Part shown: positions 9,977 through 18,457 of the stretch, in pieces
Layout of the letters: the number at the start of each line of letters is the position of its first letter
How positions within the stretch are numbered: the first letter of the stretch is position 1
NCBI GenBank assembly: GCA_963811885.1
Contig: CAWETB010000001.1
Coordinates: 8,464-72,463 of the forward strand
Direction of reading: 5' to 3'
DNA length: 64,000 nucleotides
Source: Gaiellasilicea sp963811885
Lineage (GTDB): Bacteria > Actinomycetota > Thermoleophilia > Gaiellales > Gaiellaceae
Notes under the pieces: generated by a model
Seen by the model: only the letters and a program-made list of their open reading frames with translations
Database searches by the model: none
Told to the model about the DNA's origin: nothing
Position numbers and translations under genes: made by a program

Positions 9977-12532
9977 TCAGACTCGCGCGACGAGCCCCAG
10001 CTCCGCGGCGCGCCGGGCAGCATCCCGGCGCGTCGCGGCCCCCAGCTTCGACAGCACCGCCGCGACGTGGTGCTCCGCCGTCCGCGGCGAGACGACCAGC
10101 CGGTCTGCGATCTCCGCGTTCGTCAGTCCCCCGGCCAGCAGCGCGAGCACCTCGAGCTGGCGGGCGGTCAGGCCGGCGGGATTCTCACGGGTCGACTCGC
10201 GCGGCCCCTGCGGCACGCGCAGGCCGAGCTCGCGCATCCGCTCTGCCACGCGGTGCGTCAGCGGATCGGCTCCGAGGCTGCGCGCGATCGCGATCGCCTC
10301 GTGGAGCGAGTCCTCATCGTCGAGGAGCGAGAGCATCAGACCGCGGTCGTACATCCAGCCGACTTCGCCGAATGCCTCCGCTGCGCCGTGCCAGTCCCGC
10401 CGCAGCATCGCCGCGTGTGGCGCCGAGTTCGGTGGGTCGAGCTCGGCCGGGAGCCCGGCGACGGCCGCCCATGCGGCCACCCGAACGGCGCCCCAGCCGA
10501 CCAGTGAGTCTCGCGGCCGCGTCGCGTCCAGCAGTGCCTCGAGCCGCTCGATCGGCATCGGGACACCGGTCGTCAGCGCCCACTCGGTCTCCAGCTCGAC
10601 GAGCGGCGCGAGCCGCTGGGGCTCGCTCGCACGAACCGCCTGCGCCGACAGATCGGCGAGCCGCTCGGACGCGTCCTCGTCGCCGCGGCGCACGGCGAGC
10701 TCGGCCAGGACCGTCTTGGCGACGAGCTGGGCGACGCTCATGCTCTTCTCCAGCTCGGACCGCGTCACCCGCTCGGCCTCGTCCCACTCCCCCGCCCGCA
10801 ACTGCAGCCACGCGAGCGTGACCGCGATGTACGAGGCGAGGTTGTGCACCTCGTTTCGCTCGGCGTAGGCGAGCGCCTGGCGCGCGTAGCGCATCGCCGG
10901 CTCCGGCTGCGCCCAGGACATCAGCGCATAGCCGAGGTTGCCGAGCGCCCGTGTCGCCTCGTGCTTCTCGCCGACCTCGTCCGCAAATGCGTGAGCCTCG
11001 AGCAGCGGCGAGATCTGGCGGTGGTCGACGTCCAGCTTGACGCTGGCAATGTTGACGAGGACGTGGGCGCGCGTGCGCTCGTCGCCGAGCTTGGTCGCCA
11101 GCTCGAGCGCGCGCTCGCCCCAGAGCAGCGCCTGGTCGTTGTACTCGGCGAGGTTCTTGAGCTGGGCGAGGCCGCTGTACGCCCGGGCGAGCTCGACCGA
11201 CTCGCCGAGCGGCTGGAGGATCTCGATGGCCTCGAGCGCCTTCGCGCGCGCGGCATCGCCGTCGCCTGCGTGCCAGTAGAAGCGGGACAGGATCTGAGTG
11301 CAGCGCCCGACCGCCGCCCCGTCGCGCAGCGCCGACCACTCGGCGATCGATCGCTCGATCGCCTTGAAGGCGTCCTCGAGCCGGTAGACCGCATAGGCCG
11401 CGCCTGCCAGCTCCTCGAGGACGGCCGCCCGGTCGGCTGCAGGAAGCCGGTCGAGGAACGCAGCGGCGCGGCGATAGTGGGAATACGCCTCGCGGTTCGA
11501 GTCGAGCGCCGCCGCTCGCCGCGCCGCCACGAGGGCGTACTCGGCGACGACGTCCTCCGCACCGGCGGCCTCGGCGTGGTGGACGATGTCGGCGGGATCG
11601 GCGGCGGCTGCGAGCAGCGCCGCAAGGATCTCGCCGTGGAGCCGCCGCCGCGCCGCGATCGGGATGCTCGACCTGATCGCATTGCGCGCGAGCTCGTGGC
11701 GGAAGCGGACGTAGCGGGGGTGGACCTCGAGCAGCGCGCGGCGCTCGGGCTCCTCCGCCGCTGCGGGCCAGTCGGGCAGAACGACGTCGAGCACGGAGGT
11801 GGCGACACGATTCGGCACGACCGAGACCAGCTCGACCAGGCGCCGCTCCTCCTCGGACAGCCGCGAGACGCGACCGCGCACGGCGTTCGTGATCGAGCGC
11901 GGCAGCTCCTCGGCCGTACGCGAGGCGAGCAGCTCGGTGACGTAGAACGGGTTGCCTCCGGTGACGGCGTAGAAGTCGTCTGCACCGTCGCCCGAGAGCG
12001 ACGCGACGGCACTCGCCGAGAGCGGCTCGAGCTGCAGCAGCTCCGACGCGGCGGCCACGGCCGGATGGCCGGGTGGGGCTTCCCCGTCGCGGCACGTGAG
12101 CAGGAGCAGGACGGGCAGCGACCCGATTCGCCGGGCGAGGAGGGTGATGACGTCGAGCGTCGCCTCGTCCGCCCAGTGCACGTCCTCGAGCACGAGCACG
12201 GTCGGCTGCGGCGGCAGCGCGAGCTCGGCCAGCAGCAGGCTGTGGATCTCGTGCGGCGACGCGCAGGCGGCCAGCGCCTCCTCCAGCGCCGGCGACAGCG
12301 AGCCGGCCAGGTCGTGGATCGCGCCGAGCGGCCGCGGGATCGAGAGGTCGTCGCAGGCGCCGAGCAGCACGCGGGCGTCGTCATCGAGATCGGCGACGAA
12401 GCGGGTGACGAGCGAGGTCTTGCCGATCCCGGGCTCGCCGGTCACGACGACGACGCGACCGTCGCCCCGCGCTGCCGCGACCCGCGCCTCCGCGAGCACA
12501 GCCAGTGCCCCTTCCCGCTCCAGGAGCTGCAT
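9977..12532 (-). CDS. LuxR family regulator with N-terminal AAA ATPase (LAL type)
   Basis: ATG 12532 opens an 851-residue protein that fits large ATP-binding LuxR regulators. An AAA domain has Walker A VVTGEPGIGKTSLV and Walker B TVLVLEDVHWADEATLD. A long TPR-like helical middle follows. The C-terminal HTH is LTARQLEVLALLAGGLTNAE followed by SPRTAEHHVAAVLSKLG. Such proteins act as ATP- and inducer-dependent transcription activators. The frame is open far upstream, but MQLLERE is the typical N-terminus of the family. It follows the ltrA-like gene by 32 bp on the same strand. It may regulate the convergent cluster at 6.9-10 kb, but that is inference only. Confidence 0.88.
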   Translation of the reverse strand: MQLLEREGALAVLAEARVAAARGDGRVVVVTGEPGIGKTSLVTRFVADLDDDARVLLGACDDLSIPRPLGAIHDLAGSLSPALEEALAACASPHEIHSLLLAELALPPQPTVLVLEDVHWADEATLDVITLLARRIGSLPVLLLLTCRDGEAPPGHPAVAAASELLQLEPLSASAVASLSGDGADDFYAVTGGNPFYVTELLASRTAEELPRSITNAVRGRVSRLSEEERRLVELVSVVPNRVATSVLDVVLPDWPAAAEEPERRALLEVHPRYVRFRHELARNAIRSSIPIAARRRLHGEILAALLAAAADPADIVHHAEAAGAEDVVAEYALVAARRAAALDSNREAYSHYRRAAAFLDRLPAADRAAVLEELAGAAYAVYRLEDAFKAIERSIAEWSALRDGAAVGRCTQILSRFYWHAGDGDAARAKALEAIEILQPLGESVELARAYSGLAQLKNLAEYNDQALLWGERALELATKLGDERTRAHVLVNIASVKLDVDHRQISPLLEAHAFADEVGEKHEATRALGNLGYALMSWAQPEPAMRYARQALAYAERNEVHNLASYIAVTLAWLQLRAGEWDEAERVTRSELEKSMSVAQLVAKTVLAELAVRRGDEDASERLADLSAQAVRASEPQRLAPLVELETEWALTTGVPMPIERLEALLDATRPRDSLVGWGAVRVAAWAAVAGLPAELDPPNSAPHAAMLRRDWHGAAEAFGEVGWMYDRGLMLSLLDDEDSLHEAIAIARSLGADPLTHRVAERMRELGLRVPQGPRESTRENPAGLTARQLEVLALLAGGLTNAEIADRLVVSPRTAEHHVAAVLSKLGAATRRDAARRAAELGLVARV

Positions 12533-12564
12533 GCGTCCACGATAAACGCGCCTTCTATCGCGAT

Positions 12565-13729
12565 CTAGGCAGCCGGCTCGGCGGCCGCGTGCCGCACGCG
12601 ATCGCGCGCGTCGGCGAAGCGGATCGCCTCGTACGCGATCAGCCCGACGCAGAGCGCGGCCACGAGCGTGAGCGTGACCAGAGCGTCGAGCTCGACTCCG
12701 ACCAGGATCAAGGCCAGCAATGCCGCGCAGACGACGAGGCGCTGTCTGTTCAGCGAGCCGACGTTGCGAAGCCGGAAGAGGATGTGCGCGAGCAGGTAGA
12801 GCGCGATCCCGCCGCAGAGGCAGACGGCAGGCACGAGCTTGAGCGGCTCGCCGACGTCGCCGAGCGTCTTCTTGACGCCGACCGCGAACAGGATGATCCC
12901 GGCGACCATCGGCAGGTGGAGATAGCTGTACGAGTCGCGCGCCATCGCGAGCTGGGCATTGCCGGTCGTCTCGCGCAGCTTGCGCTCCGCGACGATCGCC
13001 ACGACGTCGAAATACAGCCACCACATCGCGGCCGCGATGACGAAGCCGAGCAGCCCTGCCACCACCACACCGGGATCGAGGTTGTGGCTCGCACCCACGC
13101 CGAGCGCGACGATCGTCTCGCCGAGCGCGATGATGATGATCAGCGCGTGCCGCTCGACGAAGTGCCCGGCGGAGAGGTGCCAGCCCCTGCCGCCGCCGAC
13201 GTAGGGGCCGAGCAGGTCGAGCGCGAGCGCGAGCGCCCAGACGGCGACCTGGAGGCGGCCGTCGAGGCCCGCGGCGACGAACAGGAGCCCCACGCCGATC
13301 GCCGTCCCGACTCCGAGCCGGGCAACCGCCGCAAGCAGGTCGCGGTCGCCCCGCCCCGCGATCGCGTAGAGCACCAGGTGCGCGATCCGCACGAAGGCGT
13401 ACGCGCACGCGAAGAGGAGAGCGTCGTCGCCGAAGACGTCCGGCACCGCGAGCGAGGCGACCAGCATCGCGGCCATGGCGGCGAACATCGCGATCCGCAC
13501 CGCAGCCTTCCTCGGGGTTGATCGTGTTCGTCAGCCAGGCGTATGCGGCCCACGCCCACCAGAGCACGCCCAGCACGAGCAGCCCCTTGACGAGGCCGGC
13601 CCAGGTCGGATCCGCGACGACGAAGCCGGTGACCTGCGTGATCGCGAAGACGAAGATGAGGTCGAAGAAGAGCTCGAGCGGCGTGACCCGCTCCTCGGCG
13701 CTCTCCTGCCGTCGAGCCTGGACCGTCAC
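12565..13729 (-). CDS. ltrA: low temperature requirement A-like membrane protein, one frameshift
   Basis: GTG 13729 starts VTVQARRQESAEERVTPLEL, followed by the LtrA signature FFDLIFVFAITQVTG. The frame changes near 13510, just after WLTNTINPEEG, and continues with many membrane helices (ALLFACAYAFVRIAHLVLYA, then GRGWHLSAGHFVERHALIII, then ALGETIVALGVGA). The conserved FDLIFVF and ERHALIIIIALGE blocks define the family, first named from a Listeria mutant unable to grow in the cold. The molecular function is unknown. It precedes the LuxR regulator on the same strand. The break is most likely a single-base indel because both halves are intact. Confidence 0.85.
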
Positions 13730-13750
13730 CTCGCAAGCCTATCCTTCGGC

Positions 13751-14134
13751 ATGCGCGTCCTTCGAGCCGCCGTCTGGGCTGCAGCGCTGAGCGGGATCCC
13801 CTCGACCGTGCACGCGCTTGCGACCGGCCGCGACCCGCTGGAGGCCGCCTACGCGGCCGGGACGATCCTGTTGCCGGGGGAGACGCGCCCGCAGCGATTG
13901 CTCGCCGCCGCCGTGCCCGTTCACCTCGGCATCTCGATCGCCTGGACGGTCGTGCTCGACCGCGCCGGCGTCCGCGGGGCGGCACGCGGCAGCGTCGCTG
14001 GCCTCGCGATCGCCGCGCTCGACCTCGGGCTCGTCGGGCGGCGCTTTCCGCGCATCCGAGCGCTGCCGATCGCGCCGCAGCTGGCCGATCACGCCGCCTT
14101 CGGCGCGATCGCGGCCCGGCTGCTGGAGCCGTGA
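13751..14134 (+). CDS. small membrane protein, 127 aa
   Basis: ATG 13751; the frame is open further upstream but opposite to ltrA coding. The sequence has three to four hydrophobic segments (RVLRAAVWAAALSGIPSTVH, then LLAAAVPVHLGISIAWTVVL, then GSVAGLAIAALDLGLVG) and ends ADHAAFGAIAARLLEP. This hydrophobic layout with a conserved GIPSTVHAL start is that of short actinobacterial integral membrane proteins without assigned function. It is divergent from ltrA with 21 bp between starts, so the promoters overlap. Confidence 0.6.
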   Translation: MRVLRAAVWAAALSGIPSTVHALATGRDPLEAAYAAGTILLPGETRPQRLLAAAVPVHLGISIAWTVVLDRAGVRGAARGSVAGLAIAALDLGLVGRRFPRIRALPIAPQLADHAAFGAIAARLLEP

Positions 14135-14186
14135 TTGCCGTCGCGGCGATCCGGGTATATGAGTTGCAACCCACAGAGGAGGGATT

Positions 14187-14546
14187 TTGGACAGGGATCA
14201 GACTCAGACGACAACGGACATCTGGACGTACACCGAGCCGTCGCTCGACGCGACCGGCCTGGTTGGCTTCTCGGTCGAGGCGACCGACGGTGGCATCGGC
14301 AAGATCGACGACGCGACCGGCGACGTCGGGCGCAGCCACCTGATCGTCGACACCGGCCCGTGGATCTTCGGCAAGAAGGTTCTCCTGCCGGCAGGGGTGG
14401 TCGAGCGTGTCGATCTCGACGCCGAGACCGTCTTCGTCAACCGCACGAAGGACGAGATCAAGAACGCACCCGAGTTCGACGCGGACGAGCTCCGCGACGA
14501 CGAGGCCTACCGCGGCCGCGTCGGCAGCTACTACGACCGGGTCTAG
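14187..14546 (+). CDS. PRC-barrel domain protein
   Basis: TTG 14187 is the start: a strong GAGGAGGGA site (14176-14184) sits directly before it and no ATG fits. The 119-residue product carries one PRC-barrel (GLVGFSVEATDGGIGKIDDA, then GRSHLIVDTGPWIFGKKVLL, then PAGVVERVDLDAETVFVNRT) and a charged tail (DDEAYRGRVGSYYDRV). PRC-barrels occur in RimM, in photosynthetic reaction-centre H subunits and as free-standing proteins of unknown role in soil actinobacteria and often stress-linked. It ends in front of a strong hairpin shared with the convergent dioxygenase-like gene. Confidence 0.88.
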   Translation: MDRDQTQTTTDIWTYTEPSLDATGLVGFSVEATDGGIGKIDDATGDVGRSHLIVDTGPWIFGKKVLLPAGVVERVDLDAETVFVNRTKDEIKNAPEFDADELRDDEAYRGRVGSYYDRV

Positions 14547-14562
14547 CTCCGCGGTTCGACGG

Positions 14563-14592
14563 CGACGGGCGGCGCACCTGCGCCGCCCGTCG
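14563..14592. terminator. bidirectional terminator hairpin between convergent genes
   Basis: A perfect 13-bp inverted repeat (CGACGGGCGGCGC, loop ACCT, complementary arm) lies between the stop of the PRC-barrel gene (14546) and the stop of the dioxygenase-like gene (14598). There is no T-tract, as is common for GC-rich actinobacteria. Position and symmetry suit a two-way terminator. Confidence 0.6.
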
Positions 14593-14597
14593 CACGT

Positions 14598-15065
14598 CTA
14601 GACCCGTTGCGGGACGAGGACGAGCCGGACGAAGCCACGCGTCGCTCCGGCTCGCCGCACGTAACGCGAGAAGAGCAGCTCGTGCTCGGCCGCGATCACC
14701 CGGAGGTGGATGTGCGGCGGGCGGCCTTCGTAGGAGACCGGCGGCGGGCCTTCGAAGCGGAAGCGCCCGGCCCGGTCGGTGACCACGGTGGCGCTGCCCG
14801 AGCGCACGTACTGGCCACGGCGGTTCGCCTGCCAGAGGTGGACACGGGCGCCGGCGAGCGGCGAGCAGTCGACCGAGGAGAGGACGATGCCGGTGAGGAC
14901 GTGTCCGGTCCCGATCTTGTTCCGTCGCGGCGGGGCGCCGCGTCCGAACGGGCCTGCTCCGTCGTCGAGCGTCGGTGGGCAGCCGGGCGCCGCAGGCGCG
15001 GAAGCGATGCCGCCGGCAGCGAGAGCGGTGAGAGCGAGAGCGGCGGCGCACGCGAGCAGCCTCAC
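14598..15065 (-). CDS. secreted intradiol ring-cleavage dioxygenase-like protein
   Basis: ATG 15065 gives a signal peptide (MRLLACAAALALTALAAGGI) and a 155-residue product. The body matches the beta-sandwich of intradiol dioxygenases: GHVLTGIVLSSVDCSPLAGA, then HLWQANRRGQYVRSG, then GRFRFEGPPPVSYEGRPPHI. The four iron ligands of protocatechuate/catechol dioxygenases (two Tyr, two His) all have candidates: Tyr in RGQY, Tyr in VSYEGR and both His in PHIH. Secreted members are known from Actinomycetota and may act on lignin-derived catechols. Substrate and catalytic activity are inferred only. No other catechol pathway gene is nearby. Confidence 0.8.
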   Translation of the reverse strand: MRLLACAAALALTALAAGGIASAPAAPGCPPTLDDGAGPFGRGAPPRRNKIGTGHVLTGIVLSSVDCSPLAGARVHLWQANRRGQYVRSGSATVVTDRAGRFRFEGPPPVSYEGRPPHIHLRVIAAEHELLFSRYVRRAGATRGFVRLVLVPQRV

Positions 15066-15098
15066 GCTCCGTGGTCTAGCAGACGGACGCTCCGGCGG

Positions 15099-15833
15099 CT
15101 AGGAGGCGGCGGCTTCGCCCGGGCGCGGCTCGTCGACGCCTGATGCCGGCGTACCGACGACCGGCAGCCGGTCGGCGCCGAGATAGAGCCACTCGTAGGC
15201 GAGTGCGGCGACGGCGGCACCGACGGGTGGCCCGACGAGGTAGACCCAGAAGTCGTCCCAGCTGTTGAAGACGATCTCCGGGCCGAGCGCCCGCGCCGGG
15301 TTCATCGCCGCGCCCGTGAGCGGGCCGGTGGCGAGGACGCCGATCGTGACGGTCAATCCGATCGCGAGCCCCGAGATCGTCTTGAAGGCGCCACCCGGGT
15401 CGACCGCGGTGGCGAAGATGACCCAGACGAGGAAGAACGTCAGCAGCGCCTCGATCGCGACACCCTGGAGGTCGTTGATCGCCGGGTTGACGACCGGCAC
15501 GCCGGTGTCGAGGTTCGCCTCGCTCGGGAAGAGCGCGCGCAGCGCGAGCGCGCCGAGCACGGCGCCCGCGATCTGGGCGAGCCAGTAGAGGGCCGCCAGC
15601 GCCGGGCCGATGCGCCGGGTGACGAGGAACCCGAGCGTCACCGCCGGGTTGAAGTGGCCGCCGGAGATGTGGCCGACCGCCGAGGCCATGACCGCGATCG
15701 TGAGGCCATTGGCGAGCGCGACGCCGACGAGCAGGTTGCTCTGGATGAATGCGATCGAGCCCATCGCCACGAAGACCAGCGCGAAGGTGCCGACGAGCTC
15801 GGCGATCCCGCGGCGGACCGGATCGTGCTCCAC
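15099..15833 (-). CDS. MIP family channel (aquaporin/glycerol facilitator type)
   Basis: ATG 15833 gives 244 residues with six membrane helices and both pore half-helices: GGHFNPAVTLGFL and GAAMNPARALGPEIV, the paired NPA boxes. The conserved Arg after the second NPA is present. The sequence IAELVGTFALVFVAMGSIAF at the N-terminus is typical of bacterial AqpZ-like channels. The short loops argue for water rather than glycerol transport, but I did not assign the selectivity residues. The gene is alone on its strand between the dioxygenase-like gene and a small zinc-ribbon gene. Confidence 0.9.
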   Translation of the reverse strand: MEHDPVRRGIAELVGTFALVFVAMGSIAFIQSNLLVGVALANGLTIAVMASAVGHISGGHFNPAVTLGFLVTRRIGPALAALYWLAQIAGAVLGALALRALFPSEANLDTGVPVVNPAINDLQGVAIEALLTFFLVWVIFATAVDPGGAFKTISGLAIGLTVTIGVLATGPLTGAAMNPARALGPEIVFNSWDDFWVYLVGPPVGAAVAALAYEWLYLGADRLPVVGTPASGVDEPRPGEAAAS

Positions 15834-15894
15834 CCGGCGAGCGTACGAGCCGTCCCGGACGGCATCCGCGAGCGCGGTTCGCTACGGTGACCCG

Positions 15895-16083
15895 ATGGCC
15901 GCCGATGCCGCAGCGGACAACGCGCAGACCGCCAGCTGCCCGCACTGCCACAAGCCCTTCTCGGCCGAGCTGATCGCGGGCGGCGCCGAGCGCCACCGCG
16001 GCTTCAAGTGCCCCCACTGCAAGCTGTTCGTCCCGGAGAGCAGAGCCGAGGACGCTCCGCTCAGCCGCGACAGCGCAGGCTGA
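15895..16083 (+). CDS. zinc-ribbon protein, 62 aa
   Basis: ATG 15895 gives a short protein with two Cys pairs, SCPHCHKPF and KCPHCKLF, spaced as in a zinc ribbon, and a charged tail. It may bind nucleic acid or a protein partner, but nothing more can be said. It is divergent from the aquaporin gene (61 bp between starts). The stop codon lies inside the left arm of the following hairpin. Confidence 0.7.
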   Translation: MAADAAADNAQTASCPHCHKPFSAELIAGGAERHRGFKCPHCKLFVPESRAEDAPLSRDSAG

Positions 16084-16108
16084 TCACCCGCGAGTGCGGG
16101 TGATCAGC
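16079..16108. terminator. terminator hairpin between zinc-ribbon gene and sigA
   Basis: A perfect 13-bp stem (GCTGATCACCCGC, loop GAGT, complementary arm) begins at the stop codon of the zinc-ribbon gene and lies 60 bp beyond the stop of the convergent sigma gene. No T-tract follows, so it may act as a two-way GC-type terminator. Confidence 0.55.
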
Positions 16109-16168
16109 GCGCAAGACCCCTGAAGGGTCGCTCCGCTCCCGGACGTGCTCCGAGAGCGGAGTGCCTGG

Positions 16169-17266
16169 CTACATGCAGTTCTTGAGCGCCTGCGCCTCGG
16201 GCAGGCCCTCGAGCTTCTTCAGCGTGTTGTTCTCGATCTGACGGATCCGCTCGCGGGTGACGCCGAAGGCACGGCCGACCTCCTCGAGCGTGTACGGCTG
16301 TGCACCGGAGAGGCCGAAGCGGAGCTCGATCACCTTGCGCTCGCGCTCGGGCAGCGCCATCAACGCGTGCTCGACGTCCTCGCGGCGCAGGGACAGCGAG
16401 GCCGTGTCGAAGGGCGACTCGGCCGAGTCGTCCGGCACGAAATCGCCGAGCGAGCTCTCCTCCTCCTCGCCGATCGGCTTCTCGAGCGAGACGGGAAGCT
16501 GCGCCATCCGCAGGATCTCGCGGACCTCGTCCGTCGTGATCTCCAGCTCCTCGGCGATCTCCTCCGGCTTCGGCTCGCGGCCGAGCCGCTGCACGAGCTG
16601 GCGCTCGATGTGCACGACCTTGTTCAGCTTCTCGACCATGTGCACCGGGATCCGGATCGTGCGCGCCTTGTCGGCGATCGCCCGGGTGACCGCCTGGCGG
16701 ATCCACCAGGTGGCGTAGGTCGAGAACTTGAAGCCCTTGCGGTAGTCGAACTTCTCGACCGCGCGGATCAGGCCGAGCGACCCTTCCTGGATCAGGTCGA
16801 GAAAGGAGAGACCGCGGCCGAGGTAGCCCTTGGCGATCGAGACCACGAGCCGCAGGTTCGCCTCGGTCATCTGCGTCTTCGCGGCCATGTCGCCGCGTTC
16901 GATCCGCTTCGCCAGGTAGATCTCCTGGTCGGCGGTCAGGAGCGGCACCTTGCCGATCTCACGAAGGTAGAGCCGCAGTGAGTCGAGCGACGGCTCGACG
17001 GTGAGATCGAGCTTCGGCGCGGACTTCTCGTCCTCGGCGAGCGCGGGCTGCTCGTGCGGCGGCGACTTGTACTGCTCACCCTCGACCAGCTCGATCGAGT
17101 GGTCGATCAGATAGGTGTAGAAGTCCTCGATCTGCTCTTTCGTCAGGTCGACCTCTTCGAGGCCGGCGACGATTTCGTCGTAGGTGAGGAAGCCCTTTTC
17201 CTGACCGTGCTGGACGAGCTTTTGGAGCTCCTCGACCTCTGGCAGGGCGATATCGACGGTGAGCAT
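16169..17266 (-). CDS. sigA: principal RNA polymerase sigma-70 factor
   Basis: ATG 17266 gives a 365-residue housekeeping sigma factor. Region 1.1 (MLTVDIALPEVEELQKLVQH) is followed by region 1.2 (SLRLYLREIGKVPLLTADQE). Region 2 has LRLVVSIAKGYLGRGLSFLD, LIQEGSLGLIRAVEKFDYRK and FKFSTYATWWIRQAV, which form the core-binding and -10 recognition surface. Region 3 follows, and region 4 has LPERERKVIELRFGL and the HTH GVTRERIRQIENNTLKKLEG. The final residues (LPEAQALKNCM) differ from the usual SRKLRDYLD-like tail. A frame open upstream of 17266 is not supported. Upstream lies the terminator of the asparaginase gene, so sigA has its own promoter. Confidence 0.95.
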   Translation of the reverse strand: MLTVDIALPEVEELQKLVQHGQEKGFLTYDEIVAGLEEVDLTKEQIEDFYTYLIDHSIELVEGEQYKSPPHEQPALAEDEKSAPKLDLTVEPSLDSLRLYLREIGKVPLLTADQEIYLAKRIERGDMAAKTQMTEANLRLVVSIAKGYLGRGLSFLDLIQEGSLGLIRAVEKFDYRKGFKFSTYATWWIRQAVTRAIADKARTIRIPVHMVEKLNKVVHIERQLVQRLGREPKPEEIAEELEITTDEVREILRMAQLPVSLEKPIGEEEESSLGDFVPDDSAESPFDTASLSLRREDVEHALMALPERERKVIELRFGLSGAQPYTLEEVGRAFGVTRERIRQIENNTLKKLEGLPEAQALKNCM

Positions 17267-17308
17267 GGACCTCGCTTTCCTCGCGGCTGACGGGAACACG
17301 GACCTGCC

Positions 17309-17345
17309 GAACAAACAAAAGAGCCGGATCGGGGGAGCCGGCTCT
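17309..17345 (-). terminator. Rho-independent terminator of the asparaginase gene
   Basis: On the minus strand an 8-bp stem (AGAGCCGG with CCGGCTCT, 17320-17327 and 17338-17345) is followed by TTTTGTTTGTT. This is a textbook intrinsic terminator. It lies 67 bp after the stop of the asparaginase gene and upstream of sigA. Confidence 0.85.
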
Positions 17346-17411
17346 GACCATCGAGGGCTGGATCCTACAACGGACCGCGGCTTTCGTGGTAGCCAAATTT
17401 GGACCATTTGT

Positions 17412-18288
17412 TCACCGCTCGAGGACCACCTCGCCGACGAGCTCGCCGCGTGAGTTTTCGACCGGCTCGACCCCGAGCTCGCCGGTCTCGAAGCCGAGCC
17501 GGCGGAGAAACTCGGCGAGTGCAGGGCGAATCGCGCGCATGCTGCCGTCCTCGACCTTGAGCGCGATCCCGAGCCCGCCCGGGCCGACCGCACACATCAG
17601 GCCCTCCGCCCCGCCCTTCGCCGTCCAGCCCTCGAGCTCGCGCATCAGCAGCGTGTCGGCGGCCATCGGCCCGCGGATCAGCTCCGGGTGCGCGCGCATC
17701 GCGGCAGCCACCCGGGCGCCGCCGTCGACCTCCTCCAGCCGCGAGAAGAGGAGGGCCATCCGCTCGAGCGGGAGCGCGAAGGTGACGACGCCGCACCCGT
17801 CGACCGCCGTCGGGATCTCGTCGGCGGGCACGTCGGAGGCGGACGCGATCTCCGCGAGGCAGGCGTGCTGGACCGGATGCGTCGCGAGCCGGTAGCCGCC
17901 GCTGGCCCAGCCCTGGGCACGGCAGAGCGCGAGCATGCCGGCGTGCTTGCCCGAGCAGTTGTGCTGAAGCGCGGTCGGCTCCGGACCGCACTCGAGCTCG
18001 TCCTCGCCGGCCGGCGCTTTCGCGAGCAGGCTGCGCACCGCCGCGAGCTGCTCGGGCGAGGCGAGGTGGGAGGCGGACGCGATCGCGATCTCCTCGCTCG
18101 TCAGGTCGTCGCGTGCGCGCACGAGCGGAAGCGCCTGGAACGGCTTCGCCGAGGAACGCAGATAGGCGACGCGGTCCGGCGTCGCCCGCCTGCTCGATCA
18201 CGGCGCCGTCGCGCACGGCGACCGCATGCACGAGGTGCGTGGCTTCGTCGACATCCCCCCGGTGGACGACTATCCGCAGCGGCTGCAC
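17412..18288 (-). CDS. L-asparaginase II family protein, one frameshift
   Basis: GTG 18288 starts VQPLRIVVHRGDVDEATHLV; the frame changes near 18175 and resumes at VAYLRSSAKPFQALPLV. The family signatures HNCSGKHAGMLALCRAQGW and AVDGCGVVTFALPLERMALL are intact, with the final part VGPGGLGIALKVEDGSMRAI. This Asparaginase_II family, known from Rhizobium etli AnsA, hydrolyses asparagine to aspartate and ammonia. Cytoplasmic location is likely because no signal is seen. The gene ends in a strong terminator, so it is a single transcription unit. The break lies in a GC-rich stretch and is likely an indel. Confidence 0.85.
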
Positions 18289-18457
18289 CCGCGGGAGCTT
18301 AGAGGGTCGCGTTGCAAACACTCTGGGGTTGGTAGGGTCTCGCCTTCCGGACGACGAGGCGCCGCGTTGCTTCGTCGTCGACGAACCGACGAGCCATCCG
18401 CTCGCGTGGGGGGAGTCGTACCTCGCGGGCAGCATGGCAGGACGGAGGAGCTCAGAC

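Noticed and set aside
16083..16104. TCACCC-N8-GGGTGA resembling the 17-bp operator
   Set aside because: The spacer is 8 not 5, it lies at the 3' ends of two convergent genes and is better explained as a terminator stem.
16184..16981. Long plus-strand open frames across sigA
   Set aside because: They are antisense to a fully conserved sigma factor and encode no recognisable product.
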